Assembly: GCF_024436375.1 (NCBI RefSeq)
Contig: NZ_JAFMZM010000001.1
Span: forward strand, 868,001 to 932,000
Length of the DNA: 64,000 bases
Reading direction: 5' to 3'
Source of the DNA: Nocardioides astragali
Lineage (GTDB): Bacteria > Actinomycetota > Actinomycetes > Propionibacteriales > Nocardioidaceae
Made by a program: the position numbers and the translations under genes
The notes under the pieces: generated by a model
What the model was told of the DNA's origin: nothing
The model's input: the letters and a program-made list of their open reading frames with translations, nothing else
The model's database searches: none
Shown: in pieces, positions 1-8,237 of the stretch
How the letters are laid out: every line of letters begins with the position of its first letter
How positions within the stretch are numbered: the first letter of the stretch is position 1

Positions 1-406
1 TGTCGCCCGAGGGCACGCAGCACGAGAGGTCCGTCCGGCACGCCTCTGTCGGCGCCGACGCGTCGAGTGTCGCCCGTACGTCATGGAGCTGACGCGCGAA
101 CTCGCCCAGCTCCTTGATGCGCTGCGCGATCTCGGCCTGCTTCTCGTCGATGAGCCGGATCACCCGGGCATGCGCGGCGGTGCAGTTCGCTCCGCCCCAG
201 ATGGGGAGAAGGTCGGCGATCTGCTCGCAGCTCAATCCCATTCTGCGTGCGCGGTGCACGAACAGGAGCTGGGTCGCCGAGTCCTCGCCGTAGTCGCGGT
301 ATCCCGACCCCGTGCGGATGGGGGCACCGAGGAGCCCGATCCGCTCGTAGTAGCGGACCGTCGAGGTGGGCACCCCGACCCGGTCCGCGAGCTCTGAGAT
401 TCGCAT
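1..406 (-). CDS. MerR-family transcriptional regulator (3' end cut by window edge)
   Basis: The protein starts at ATG 404-406 and reads MRISELADRVGVPTSTVRYY, a typical MerR winged-helix N-terminus (residues 1-70). A coiled dimerisation helix follows. A cysteine sits at the usual effector position (GGANCTAAHARV, about residue 82), and a second Cys cluster, CRTDLSCC, lies near residue 127. At least 135 residues are present; the stop is off the left edge. MerR proteins activate promoters with over-long spacers when metal, oxidant or another ligand binds. The Cys cluster suggests a thiophilic metal or redox signal, which is an inference. It faces the cupin gene at 525, and a dyad with a long-spacer promoter lies between them, so it probably controls that gene. 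Confidence 0.85.
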   Translation of the reverse strand, partial: MRISELADRVGVPTSTVRYYERIGLLGAPIRTGSGYRDYGEDSATQLLFVHRARRMGLSCEQIADLLPIWGGANCTAAHARVIRLIDEKQAEIAQRIKELGEFARQLHDVRATLDASAPTEACRTDLSCCVPSGD

Positions 407-447
407 CCACCCACGGTAGACCCGGCACTGGGGTGCAGGGTCAACCC

Positions 448-479
448 TTGACCTTGCATCCGAGTTCAAGGCCTACGGT
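448..479 (+). promoter_or_regulatory. MerR-type promoter/operator before the cupin gene
   Basis: A TTGACC -35-like hexamer (448-453) and a CTACGG or TACGGT -10-like hexamer (473-479) are separated by 19-20 bp. The spacer contains the inverted repeat CCTTG (452-456) / CAAGG (467-471). A lengthened spacer with a central dyad is the hallmark of MerR-controlled promoters, and a merR gene lies next door. Confidence 0.55.
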
Positions 480-524
480 CACGGCAACGGACCGGCACAC
501 GGTCCCCGACCCGAGGAGCCCACC

Positions 525-881
525 ATGTCCACCTTCACCCGTGAGAACACCGAGATCGCGGTCGACGTCGAAGGGGTCGGCCGGCAGCACCGCGCGGAAG
601 CCGGCGGGATGATCGTCGCCCTCGAGCGCTGGAACGCCGGGCTCGACACCGCCGAGATGTTCGCCGACCTGCCCGACGGGGCGTGCCAGGAGCCGCACTT
701 CGGCTACGTCCTGGCGGGTTCGGCGACGGTGCGCTACACCGACGGGGAGTCCGAGACTCTCTCGTCCGGCCAGGCCTACTACCTGCGGCCCGGCCACAAC
801 GTCCATGTCGACCACGACGTCGAGCTCGTGGAGTTCACCCGGTCCGACGATGCGCCCGGCATCAACACGCTCGAGCTGTAG
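525..881 (+). CDS. Small cupin-domain protein
   Basis: This is a 118-residue single-domain cupin. Motif 1 resembles PHFGYVLAGSATVRYTDG (about residues 56-73) and motif 2 resembles SSGQAYYLRPGHNVHVDHD (about 80-98). The ring of His/Glu ligands is incomplete but suggestive, so a metal or small-ligand binding role is possible. The ATG follows a GAGGAG ribosome site (513-518). It diverges from the merR gene and carries the MerR-type promoter in its upstream gap, so it is probably that regulator's target. The substrate cannot be read from the sequence. Proteins of this size often act as ligand-binding stress proteins or isomerases, which is an inference. Confidence 0.75.
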   Translation: MSTFTRENTEIAVDVEGVGRQHRAEAGGMIVALERWNAGLDTAEMFADLPDGACQEPHFGYVLAGSATVRYTDGESETLSSGQAYYLRPGHNVHVDHDVELVEFTRSDDAPGINTLEL

Positions 882-1153
882 CCGCCGCTCCCTGGCGTGC
901 ATGTTTGCGGCGGTGTGGCGCACCACGTCGCGCAGCTCATCATCGCCCTGGTGTCCCGCACGGTCTCCCCTCGGTCATGACCGCAGACCTGACGGCTGTC
1001 GGTGCAGCGGGCACTGGTGCGGGCCGAACGAACGGACGGATGATGTGTCCCGGTACGACGCCCCCACGAGCACCCTCGGTCGTGCCACGGGGAGGCTAGC
1101 GTCGTCGCAACCCCGCGGTGGACCGACCGAGGACGCGCACGGAGGAGGTAGGC
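882..1153. other. Intergenic region before the helicase gene
   Basis: No convincing gene is present. Just after the cupin stop, CCGCCGC (883-889) can pair with a downstream GCGGCGG, a weak hairpin without a T-run. A TAGCGT hexamer (about 1098-1103) could serve as a -10 for the helicase gene. A ribosome site GGAGGAGG lies at 1141-1148. Confidence 0.4.
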
Positions 1154-4024
1154 GTGGCTGAGACGGCCATTGCGCTCGCCCTGACTCCAGCCGGTGTCCC
1201 GCCGCTGCGCACCCACCAGGCTCGGGCCCTCGCCGCCCTCGACACCGTCTGGGACGCGGACCGCCGCCGGGCCTGGGTGGTGCTGCCGCCGGGCGCCGGG
1301 AAGACCCGGGTGGGCCTCGAGACGATCACTGCCGCGCTGGGTGCCGGGACCGCGACGCACGTCGTCGTCCTCGCGCCGAACACCGCGATCCAGGCACAAT
1401 GGGTCGCCGCCGCGGCCGCGCACCGGCTCTCTGCAGGCACGAGCCGTGACCTCGCCGCGACCGTGACGTGCCTGACGTACCAGTCCCTCGCGGTGTTCGA
1501 CGCCGATGCCGAGGTTGCCGACGACCCCGACGAGACGCCCCGCACCGAGCGCGGCTCCCTGCTCGACCGGCTCCACCGCAACGGCGCCGAGCTGGTCGAG
1601 AACATGCGCAGCGCCTCCGGCTTGCTCCTCGTGCTCGACGAGTGCCACCACCTCCTCGAGGTGTGGGGGCGCCTGCTGGGCGAGCTCCTGCACACTGTCG
1701 AGGACGCCCGCGTCCTCGGACTCACGGCCACCCCACCGGACGCGATGAACCGTGAGCAGGCAGCCCTGGTCGACGAGCTCTTCGGTGAGGTCGCGTTCCG
1801 GGCCGGAGTGCCGGCCGTGGTGAAGGAGGGCCACCTCGCCCCGTTCGCCGAGCTGGCGTGGCTGACCACCCCGACCGCCCACGAGACCGAGTGGCTGGCC
1901 GCGGAGGCGACCAGGTTCACCGAGCTCACCACCTACCTGACCGACCCGACGTTCGGGTCGTTGAGCTTCCTCGAATGGATCAACGCCCGCTTCGTGGAAC
2001 CCGTGCCCCAGACCCGGAGCTGGGCCGAGGTCGTGAAGGCCGAGCCGGACCTGGCCCACGCGGCGCTGCGCATGAGCCATGCCGGCCTCCTCGCCGCCCC
2101 CGAGGGTGCCAGGCTGAACGAGCAGCACCGCCGAGCCCCGGACGCCGACGACTGGGTCGCACTGCTCGGCGACTGGATGACGAAGCACGTCACCCGCAGC
2201 GATGACGCCCGTGACCGCGACGTGGTCGAGAAGGTACGCCGCGCACTTCCTGCGGTGGGGTACGTCTGGACCCGTCGCGGCATCCGCCGCGGACGCTCCC
2301 CGGTCGACCGGGTCCTGGCGCGCTCGCACGCGAAGACGACCGCCGCGGTCGAGATCGTCGCCCACGAGCTGTCCCTGCTCGGAGCGCGAACTCGGATGCT
2401 GGTCCTGTGCGACCACGAACGCGCGTCCTCGACGCTGCCGACGGGGCTGCAGGGGGTGCTGGACCAGCAGTCGGGCTCCGCGTACGCCGCCCTGGAGGCG
2501 CTGGTCGCCGACCCGACCACCGCGACGCTCGGCCCCCTGATGGTCACCGGCTCCACCGTCGCCGGACACCCAGACACGCTTGCCGCGCTCGCCGCACACG
2601 CCGAGGAGATCGACCCCCGACTCGCCGGGAAGCTGCAGGTCGAGGGCGAGGGTCCCGTGGCGACGCTGACGGGGGCGTGGAGCAGTCGGCACTGGGTCGC
2701 CCCGGTCACCTCCTTCTTCGAGTCAGGCCACTGCCAGGTCCTCGTCGGCACCCGCGGGCTGCTGGGGGAGGGATGGGACGCCCGCCGCATCTCCGGCCTG
2801 ATCGACCTGACCACCGCGACGACGCTCACCGCCGTCGTCCAGACGCGCGGCCGCGCCCTGCGCACCGACCCGACGTGGGACGAGAAGGTCGCGGTGAACT
2901 GGTCGGTGGTCTGCGTGTCCGAGACGCACCCCAAGGGCGGCAACGACTGGGACCGCCTCGTGCGCAAGCACGAGGGGTTCCACGGCGTCGACGACGACGG
3001 CGACATCGTCGACGGGGTCGGACACATCGACGCGGCGTTCTCGCCGTACGCGCCCCCGCCGGTCGCCGCTTTCGACGACATCAACGCCCGGATGCGGGCC
3101 AGGGCCTCCCAACGCGACGAGATCCGTTCCTGCTGGGAGGTCGGCCAGCCCTACCGCGACCAGATCGCCCCGACCTTGCGTGTCCACTCCACCACCCAGG
3201 TCGCGCAGGTGGAGCCGGCGACCGGGACGGTGATCCGCCTCGACCTGGTCCCGCCGCCGGTGACCATGAGCAGGTCCGGGGTGACGGTCGTCGACGCGAG
3301 CCTTGCTCCGGGCCCCCTTCTCGGTGCTCGGGACGCGGCAGCAGCGGGACTGGGTGCCGTGGGAGTTCTCGCCGGCAGTGGGGCTCCGCTCATCGGCTGG
3401 TACGCCCTCGCCGGCGTCGGCCCCCTGGTGGCCGGTGCCGGCGTGTGGGCCGCGGCGGACAACGCCCGCAGGGAGTACCTCGCGGGCTGGGTGGCCGAGC
3501 ACGTGGCCCTGGCGGCCGCGGTCCCGTCGGTGGGCCGCGTTGCCGCAGCGGTCGCTGACGCCTTGTGCGCGGCGGGGCTGACAGCGGCGGGGTCAGGTGC
3601 CGTCGTGGTCGAGGTGCACCCCGGCGGCGAGCACCGATGCCGTCTGGAGGGGGCGCCGGCGGAAGCGGAGCTGTTCGCGGCCGCGCTCGACGATGCGCTC
3701 GCCCCGATGGGCACTCCCCGCTACGTGATGTCGCGGTACACGATGACGTCGCCGCTCGCTTCGGCGCGAGCTCCTCGAACCCGGAGAGGCGCGTTGAAGG
3801 CGCTGCGTCACGCACCCCCCGACACGACGGCGTGGCACCAGGTGCCCGCGGTGCTCGGGGTGAACGGGGGCCGTGCCGCGGCGTTCGCGAACGCCTGGCG
3901 TCGCTGGGTCGGCGACGGGGACCTGCTCTTCACCGGCTCGGCCGAAGGGGCTGGGGTGCTCGCGGCCCAACAAGGCTCCGACCCGTTCGACGCGACCACC
4001 GTGATGCGCCGCCACTGGGTGTGA
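1154..4024 (+). CDS. SF2 DEAD/DEAH-box helicase with hydrophobic C-terminal segment
   Basis: The 956-residue protein starts at GTG 1154, chosen because GGAGGAGG lies 5-12 bases upstream; an earlier in-frame GTG at 1118 has no such site. Helicase motifs appear in order: Q-like LRTHQARAL, Walker A LPPGAGKTR (Lys about residue 50), DECH box LLVLDECHH (about 160), motif III GLTATPP (about 187) and motif VI QTRGRALR (about 565). The C-terminal third is not a helicase core. It contains two glycine- and alanine-rich hydrophobic stretches (about residues 724-768) that look like a membrane hairpin, then a conserved-looking tail ending DPFDATTVMRRHWV. The role is unknown. Nucleic-acid translocation or unwinding follows from the motifs; a defence or repair role is only a guess. 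Confidence 0.8.
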   Translation: MAETAIALALTPAGVPPLRTHQARALAALDTVWDADRRRAWVVLPPGAGKTRVGLETITAALGAGTATHVVVLAPNTAIQAQWVAAAAAHRLSAGTSRDLAATVTCLTYQSLAVFDADAEVADDPDETPRTERGSLLDRLHRNGAELVENMRSASGLLLVLDECHHLLEVWGRLLGELLHTVEDARVLGLTATPPDAMNREQAALVDELFGEVAFRAGVPAVVKEGHLAPFAELAWLTTPTAHETEWLAAEATRFTELTTYLTDPTFGSLSFLEWINARFVEPVPQTRSWAEVVKAEPDLAHAALRMSHAGLLAAPEGARLNEQHRRAPDADDWVALLGDWMTKHVTRSDDARDRDVVEKVRRALPAVGYVWTRRGIRRGRSPVDRVLARSHAKTTAAVEIVAHELSLLGARTRMLVLCDHERASSTLPTGLQGVLDQQSGSAYAALEALVADPTTATLGPLMVTGSTVAGHPDTLAALAAHAEEIDPRLAGKLQVEGEGPVATLTGAWSSRHWVAPVTSFFESGHCQVLVGTRGLLGEGWDARRISGLIDLTTATTLTAVVQTRGRALRTDPTWDEKVAVNWSVVCVSETHPKGGNDWDRLVRKHEGFHGVDDDGDIVDGVGHIDAAFSPYAPPPVAAFDDINARMRARASQRDEIRSCWEVGQPYRDQIAPTLRVHSTTQVAQVEPATGTVIRLDLVPPPVTMSRSGVTVVDASLAPGPLLGARDAAAAGLGAVGVLAGSGAPLIGWYALAGVGPLVAGAGVWAAADNARREYLAGWVAEHVALAAAVPSVGRVAAAVADALCAAGLTAAGSGAVVVEVHPGGEHRCRLEGAPAEAELFAAALDDALAPMGTPRYVMSRYTMTSPLASARAPRTRRGALKALRHAPPDTTAWHQVPAVLGVNGGRAAAFANAWRRWVGDGDLLFTGSAEGAGVLAAQQGSDPFDATTVMRRHWV

Positions 4025-4402
4025 CCGCGCGGCGCTGCGCTTCTCTAGCCCTTGCCGCAGGACGTCATGGCGGCTTCGTAGTCGTCGGCATCCGTGAACC
4101 TGAGCCGGCATTTGCCCACGCCGGTTCGCACTCGGCCTCTGCGCAGTCCACCGCCCATCGGCCGATCCGGCGCATGGCGCCAGATCGGGATGTTTCATTC
4201 ATGGTGCAGGCTCAGACCCGAGGACACGCAGACGTCCTGCGACCGGGACGTCTTGTCAGATCCTCGGTCAAGAGTTGCTCAGCTTGATCACGGTCGGACG
4301 GGTGCACCTACGGCAGCTCTCTCGCCGCACCGCCGACCGACCTCGGTGAACTATGTTCAGGGCGACTAGCGCCGTCCGATGTCGTCAAGGGGGAGAAGGC
4401 CT
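4025..4402. other. Gap between helicase and LCP genes
   Basis: No confident gene is visible. A short minus-strand frame ending at 4046 reads KCRLRFTDADDYEAAMTSCGKG before a stop. It resembles the tail of a secreted protein but has no good start or ribosome site, so it may be a remnant. Base composition looks less GC-rich here. The ribosome site AGGGGGAGAAGG (4388-4399) belongs to the LCP gene. Confidence 0.35.
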
Positions 4403-5650
4403 GTGTCCGAAGAGTCCCGCCCGGAGGCGCCTGATAGCGCACGCGAGCGGCGAGCCAGGCCAAAGCACAAGCACACTCTCGGGCGAGTCATCCTGATCAC
4501 GGGCGTTGCCCTCGCACTGGTCACCGGGCTCAGCACCGTCTACTTCATCCGGCACCTGAACGGCAACATCGAAGGCATCTCGACTGGCGGTCTCGATGAA
4601 GACGCGCGGCCCGAAGAGCTCTACAGGGGCAACGGCGAGCCGCTCGACATCCTGATCATGGGCTCTGACTCCCGCGACGGGGAGAACCGCATCGACAACG
4701 AACAGGGCGGCGGGTCCGACACGACGATCCTGGTGCACCTGTCTGCCGACCGTTCCCGGGCGTACGCCGTCTCCATCCCGCGCGACTCGATCGTCGATCG
4801 TCCCGAGGACGGGTGCGACTCCCCGGCAGTGACGGATGTGATCTGGAATGCCGCGTTCAGCGCCGGGGGTCCGCTCTGCACGATGCGCCAACTCGAAGAG
4901 AACGCCGGCATCCGCGTCGAGCACTTCATCGTGGTCGACTTCGCCAGTTTCGGCTCGATGGTCGACGCGGTCGACGGCGTGCCGGTGTGCGTGCCCTACG
5001 ACATCGTCGACAAGCCGCGCCAGATCTTCGTGCCGAAGGGCAACCCGTCGGTGCTGACCGGCGACGAGGCCCTGGACTACTTCCGCGCTCGCTACGTCGG
5101 CGACCTGATCCAACGCAACGACATCTCCCGAATCCGTCGCCAGCAGGAGTTCATCGGCGCCTTCGGTCGCAAGGTGCTCTCCGCGGGCACGCTGACCCGC
5201 CTCGACAAAGTAGTTCCGTTCCTCGACGCGGCCACCAAGTCGCTCACCACCGACGACGAGTTCGCCAACGTCACCCGCCTCGGCAAGGTCGCCATGCAGC
5301 TCCAAGGCATCGGCCTCGACAAGATCAAGTTCGTCACGCTGCCCACGGCTTACTACCCGCGCGAATCCGACTTCTGGGGCCGGGTCTACTGGACCGATCA
5401 GGCCGACCAGATCTGGAGGTTGATCGCCGAGGACAAGGAACTGCCAGTCAAACTGATCGGCGACACCTCCGTCAGCGCCGAAGGACCACCCGAGTCCTCG
5501 GAGTCGCCGAACGCCGGTGGCAGCGAGTCGCCGACGAGCATTCCGTCCGACACACCCTCAAACACTCCCAGCAACACGCCCTCCACGACGCCGAACGCAC
5601 CAGTGGAGACGACCGATCCGGCCGACCAGATCTACGGCGTCTGCTCATGA
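4403..5650 (+). CDS. LytR-CpsA-Psr (LCP) family cell-wall ligase
   Basis: The 415-residue protein starts at GTG 4403 directly behind AGGGGGAGAAGG; an in-frame ATG at 4379 would add 8 residues. A basic N-terminus precedes one transmembrane helix (about residues 29-49), giving a type II membrane protein with the catalytic domain outside. LCP signatures are present: DILIMGSDSRDG, AVSIPRDS and the RNDISRIRRQQEF arginine cluster that binds pyrophosphate lipids. The tail (about residues 355-405) is rich in Ser, Thr and Pro. LCP enzymes transfer polyprenyl-linked glycopolymers to peptidoglycan (arabinogalactan or teichoic-acid-like polymers in actinobacteria). The exact polymer is not predictable. 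Confidence 0.92.
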   Translation: MSEESRPEAPDSARERRARPKHKHTLGRVILITGVALALVTGLSTVYFIRHLNGNIEGISTGGLDEDARPEELYRGNGEPLDILIMGSDSRDGENRIDNEQGGGSDTTILVHLSADRSRAYAVSIPRDSIVDRPEDGCDSPAVTDVIWNAAFSAGGPLCTMRQLEENAGIRVEHFIVVDFASFGSMVDAVDGVPVCVPYDIVDKPRQIFVPKGNPSVLTGDEALDYFRARYVGDLIQRNDISRIRRQQEFIGAFGRKVLSAGTLTRLDKVVPFLDAATKSLTTDDEFANVTRLGKVAMQLQGIGLDKIKFVTLPTAYYPRESDFWGRVYWTDQADQIWRLIAEDKELPVKLIGDTSVSAEGPPESSESPNAGGSESPTSIPSDTPSNTPSNTPSTTPNAPVETTDPADQIYGVCS

Positions 5651-5721
5651 GCCCGATGGCAGAGAACCCGCTCGCGACTGGGATACCGCGACGACCGAGC
5701 ATTCCCGCGCAGAGCAACAGC

Positions 5722-6225
5722 TCAGTTGCTGACGGGCTCGCCGAGCACGTTCTGCAGACTGGCCAGCCCGCGCGAGCTGTGGCTCTTCACGCTCCCCTCG
5801 GCGATCCCCAGCTCGTGCGCCGTCTGGCGAACATCCAGGCCGAGCCAGTGCCGAAGCACGACCACCTTGCGCTGCATCTCCGGAAGTGACTGGACGGCCC
5901 CGATGAGGTCGACGTGCTCCGCACCACCGAGCCCCTCCCGACCAGGCACCTCGGCGCCCGATTCGAGCGAGACGGTCTGGACCCGCCGCTGCCGGAGGCG
6001 AAAGGCGTCGATGTTGGTGTGCACCAGGATGCGTCGGACGTACGCATCGGGGTTGCCGTCCTTCGCCACTCGCGGCCATGCGACGTAGAGCTTCGCCAGC
6101 GCGGTCTGGAGCAGGTCGTCGGCGTCGTGCCAGTCACCGCAGAGGGCGTACGCCACCTTCCGGAGGTGGTCCTGTCGGGCCAGGACGAACGCTGTGTACG
6201 CCGCCTCCCGGTCGCTGCGCCTCAC
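5722..6225 (-). CDS. SigE-family ECF RNA polymerase sigma factor
   Basis: The start is GTG 6225, which overlaps the TGA of the upstream membrane-protein gene as GTGA, implying translational coupling. The 167 residues contain sigma region 2 (RKVAYALCGDWHDADDLLQTAL) and region 4 (SLPEMQRKVVVLRHWLGLDVRQTAHELGIAEGSVKSH). This matches the small actinobacterial SigE-type ECF group. It would direct RNA polymerase to a stress or cell-surface regulon. Its partner upstream has one membrane segment and is a plausible anti-sigma factor. A weak hairpin (AGCAAC 5713-5718 / GTTGCT 5725-5730) spans the stop codon. Confidence 0.88.
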   Translation of the reverse strand: MRRSDREAAYTAFVLARQDHLRKVAYALCGDWHDADDLLQTALAKLYVAWPRVAKDGNPDAYVRRILVHTNIDAFRLRQRRVQTVSLESGAEVPGREGLGGAEHVDLIGAVQSLPEMQRKVVVLRHWLGLDVRQTAHELGIAEGSVKSHSSRGLASLQNVLGEPVSN

Positions 6226-7094
6226 GGGGCCGACTCGTAGGGGTAGCCGATGACGGCGTCGCCGCAGCCGGGGTACTCCGACTCCGCCAGGTAGACCACG
6301 CCCGGGACCGGCTCGTCGAGGATGCGCGCGATCACGCACAGCCGAGCGCCGTCGACCTCGATGGTCCCTGTCGCACTCGGCACGCCTTCGGGTGCCTGGT
6401 CAAGCCGCGCGGGACTGGACTGCTCGAGGATTGCGGCTCCCTTGTGCGCGGTCAGCACCCCGTCCTCGCCGATCGTCACCCAGCCGGGCTCGTACCAGTC
6501 GCCGGAGACGTCCGTGTGGAACATCGGGTCGGTGTTGAGGACATCCATCTCGTGCACCCACTGCTCGAAGCTGCGGGTGCTGGTTGCTTCGTGCTGCTCG
6601 TCCCAACCGGTGAGCGTGGTGCCGTCGGCCTCCGACGGCACGGCGCCGCGGTCCTCGTCCCAACGTTGAGCGGCCATGACCCACCAGATCTTGCCCTCGT
6701 ACGTGACGATCGCTGCTGAGGACTTCACCCGTGGCCGTCCGATCGGGTCGTCGACCTCGTGCTTGATCGTGACGCCGGGCGCCGTCGTGATCTCACCGGT
6801 GAAGTAGTCGTAGCCGTACAGAGGCTCCCAGGAGGGGTGTGCGCCCTCGGAGACCCTCGTCGGCTCCGGGGTGTTGGCCCCGCCTGTGGCCACGGACCCG
6901 CCGGCCGTGTGCTGAGCGAGGGGCAGCACCGCCCAACCCACTCCACCGAGGACGAGGCCCGTGGCGAGCACGACCGCCCCCGTCGCCGTACGCCGCCTGC
7001 GGGTCGTGCGTCGACCGGCGATCAGGCGGTCCTCGATCGGGCGGTGGGCCGGCCCGCCCTCGAGTGCCCGGTCGAAGGTTTCCTTGAGATCCAT
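6222..7094 (-). CDS. Single-pass membrane protein paired with the SigE-family sigma factor
   Basis: The protein has 290 residues. The cytosolic N-terminus (MDLKETFDRALEGGP, about 1-38) is followed by an arginine-rich stop (RRTTRRRR), one transmembrane helix (about 39-60) and a roughly 225-residue external domain with no recognised fold. The gene is first in a two-gene unit, and its stop overlaps the sigma start. Proteins of this shape are commonly encoded beside SigE-type ECF factors and can act as anti-sigma factors or surface sensors. I see no zinc anti-sigma (HxxxCxxC) motif, so the anti-sigma role rests on context. A GTG- or TTG-free ATG start at 7094 is used. Confidence 0.65.
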   Translation of the reverse strand: MDLKETFDRALEGGPAHRPIEDRLIAGRRTTRRRRTATGAVVLATGLVLGGVGWAVLPLAQHTAGGSVATGGANTPEPTRVSEGAHPSWEPLYGYDYFTGEITTAPGVTIKHEVDDPIGRPRVKSSAAIVTYEGKIWWVMAAQRWDEDRGAVPSEADGTTLTGWDEQHEATSTRSFEQWVHEMDVLNTDPMFHTDVSGDWYEPGWVTIGEDGVLTAHKGAAILEQSSPARLDQAPEGVPSATGTIEVDGARLCVIARILDEPVPGVVYLAESEYPGCGDAVIGYPYESAP

Positions 7095-7231
7095 GGCGTC
7101 TCCCCGTGTCGCGCTGATGCTGTCATGGAGGAGTACGCCTCTCGAGCGGATCGGTTGTCACGGCGCGGAGATCAATTGTGGTTGACGACTCGAGGGAGTC
7201 ACGCTGAGGCGCTGAGGCTCGATGAACGGTC

Positions 7232-8017
7232 ATGCTGTCGCTCATGCACACGTTGGAGTCCGAGCGCCCACCCGACTACCTCGCTCGCCTGGCAGCCTCG
7301 GCGGTGGGGCGGGCGTACAAGTCTCTCGTCGTTGACGAGATGCGGATAGAAAGGTGTTCCACGGTGCTCGACCTGGGCTGCGGTCCGGGTGCGGACCTGG
7401 AAGCCTTCGCCGCCGCAACCGGTCGCGAGGGACGGGTGATCGGGATCGACAGCGACGTTGATGTGATCGCGGTGGCAACGGGGCTTGTTGGCGACGTCGC
7501 GGGAGTCGAGGTCTTGGTGGGCGACGTGCACCATCTTCCCTTGGCCGACCAGTCGGTCGATCGTGTCCATACCGACAGGGTCCTTCAGCACGTCGAGCAT
7601 CCCGCGTCGGTCGTACGTGAGGCTGCACGAGTGCTGCGTCCGGGCGGCGTGGCAGTTCTTGCCGAACCCGATTGGGACACGCTCGTCATCGACTTCCCCG
7701 ATCCTGCGGTGCCCGTCGCCTATCGACGTTTCATCACTGAGCGGGCCGTGCGCAACGCCCGGATCGGCCGCCAGGTGCCCGACTTGTGCGAGCGGCAAGG
7801 ACTTCGTGCGACGCGCGTCCTCCCCGTGACATCCGTCTATCGTGACGCGGTCGAGGCTGACCAGGTCTTCGGTTTCCAGAGGGTGACGTCGCGTGCGGTC
7901 GAGGCGGGGTACTTGTCAGTGCCCGACGGCACCGCTTGGCTGCGTCACCTCCGCACCGAACGCTTCTTCGCGTCTGTGAGTCTGTTCGTGACTCTCGCGG
8001 AGAAGCCCGACTCCTAG
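7232..8017 (+). CDS. Class I SAM-dependent methyltransferase
   Basis: The 261-residue protein has a Rossmann fold. Motif I is STVLDLGCGPGADLEAF (about residues 43-59), the acidic end of strand 2 is VIGIDSD (about 69-75), and the post-III motif is VLRPGGVAVLAEPDWDT. This places it in the UbiE/Methyltransf_11 group, which methylates small molecules such as quinones or secondary metabolites. An internal ATG at 7244 (MHTLES) is an alternative start. It is transcribed away from the sigma/membrane-protein pair, sharing the gap 7095-7231. The substrate is not predictable. Confidence 0.85.
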   Translation: MLSLMHTLESERPPDYLARLAASAVGRAYKSLVVDEMRIERCSTVLDLGCGPGADLEAFAAATGREGRVIGIDSDVDVIAVATGLVGDVAGVEVLVGDVHHLPLADQSVDRVHTDRVLQHVEHPASVVREAARVLRPGGVAVLAEPDWDTLVIDFPDPAVPVAYRRFITERAVRNARIGRQVPDLCERQGLRATRVLPVTSVYRDAVEADQVFGFQRVTSRAVEAGYLSVPDGTAWLRHLRTERFFASVSLFVTLAEKPDS

Positions 8018-8237
8018 GGCACGCAGCCGGAGCTCAGGCGAGGCAGAAACGTAGGTGCGCGGTAGGGCGTGCCCGCCGCGCTCGCACCCGTGGGCGGGAG
8101 CGTGTCTCCACCCGAAGGCGAGACCCGACGGACACGCACCACTCCGTACCCAGTCGGCGACGAAGGATGCGCGTGGACTTCAATCGCCAACTCTCTGTCC
8201 CGTACGGACGTTCCGCAACAACGTGGACAGGCATCGC
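8018..8237. other. Gap between convergent methyltransferase and MFS genes
   Basis: No recognisable gene. A 66-codon minus-strand frame (8034-8234) starts just after the MFS stop but has arginine-rich, shadow-like composition. An inverted sequence around 8088-8114 (GGGCGGGAGC / GTCTCCACCC) could form a hairpin between the two converging transcripts. Confidence 0.3.

Noticed and set aside
779..2692. Very long minus-strand open frame opposite the helicase
   Set aside because: It is the antisense of a gene with clear helicase motifs; GC-rich third positions leave the opposite strand open. Arg- and Gly-rich composition and no domain.
4046..4200. Short minus-strand frame with a CGKG tail
   Set aside because: No convincing start, no ribosome site and no homolog recognised; kept only as a possible remnant in the gap entry.
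8034..8234. 66-codon minus-strand frame after the MFS gene
   Set aside because: Arginine-rich, no ribosome site, no recognisable domain.
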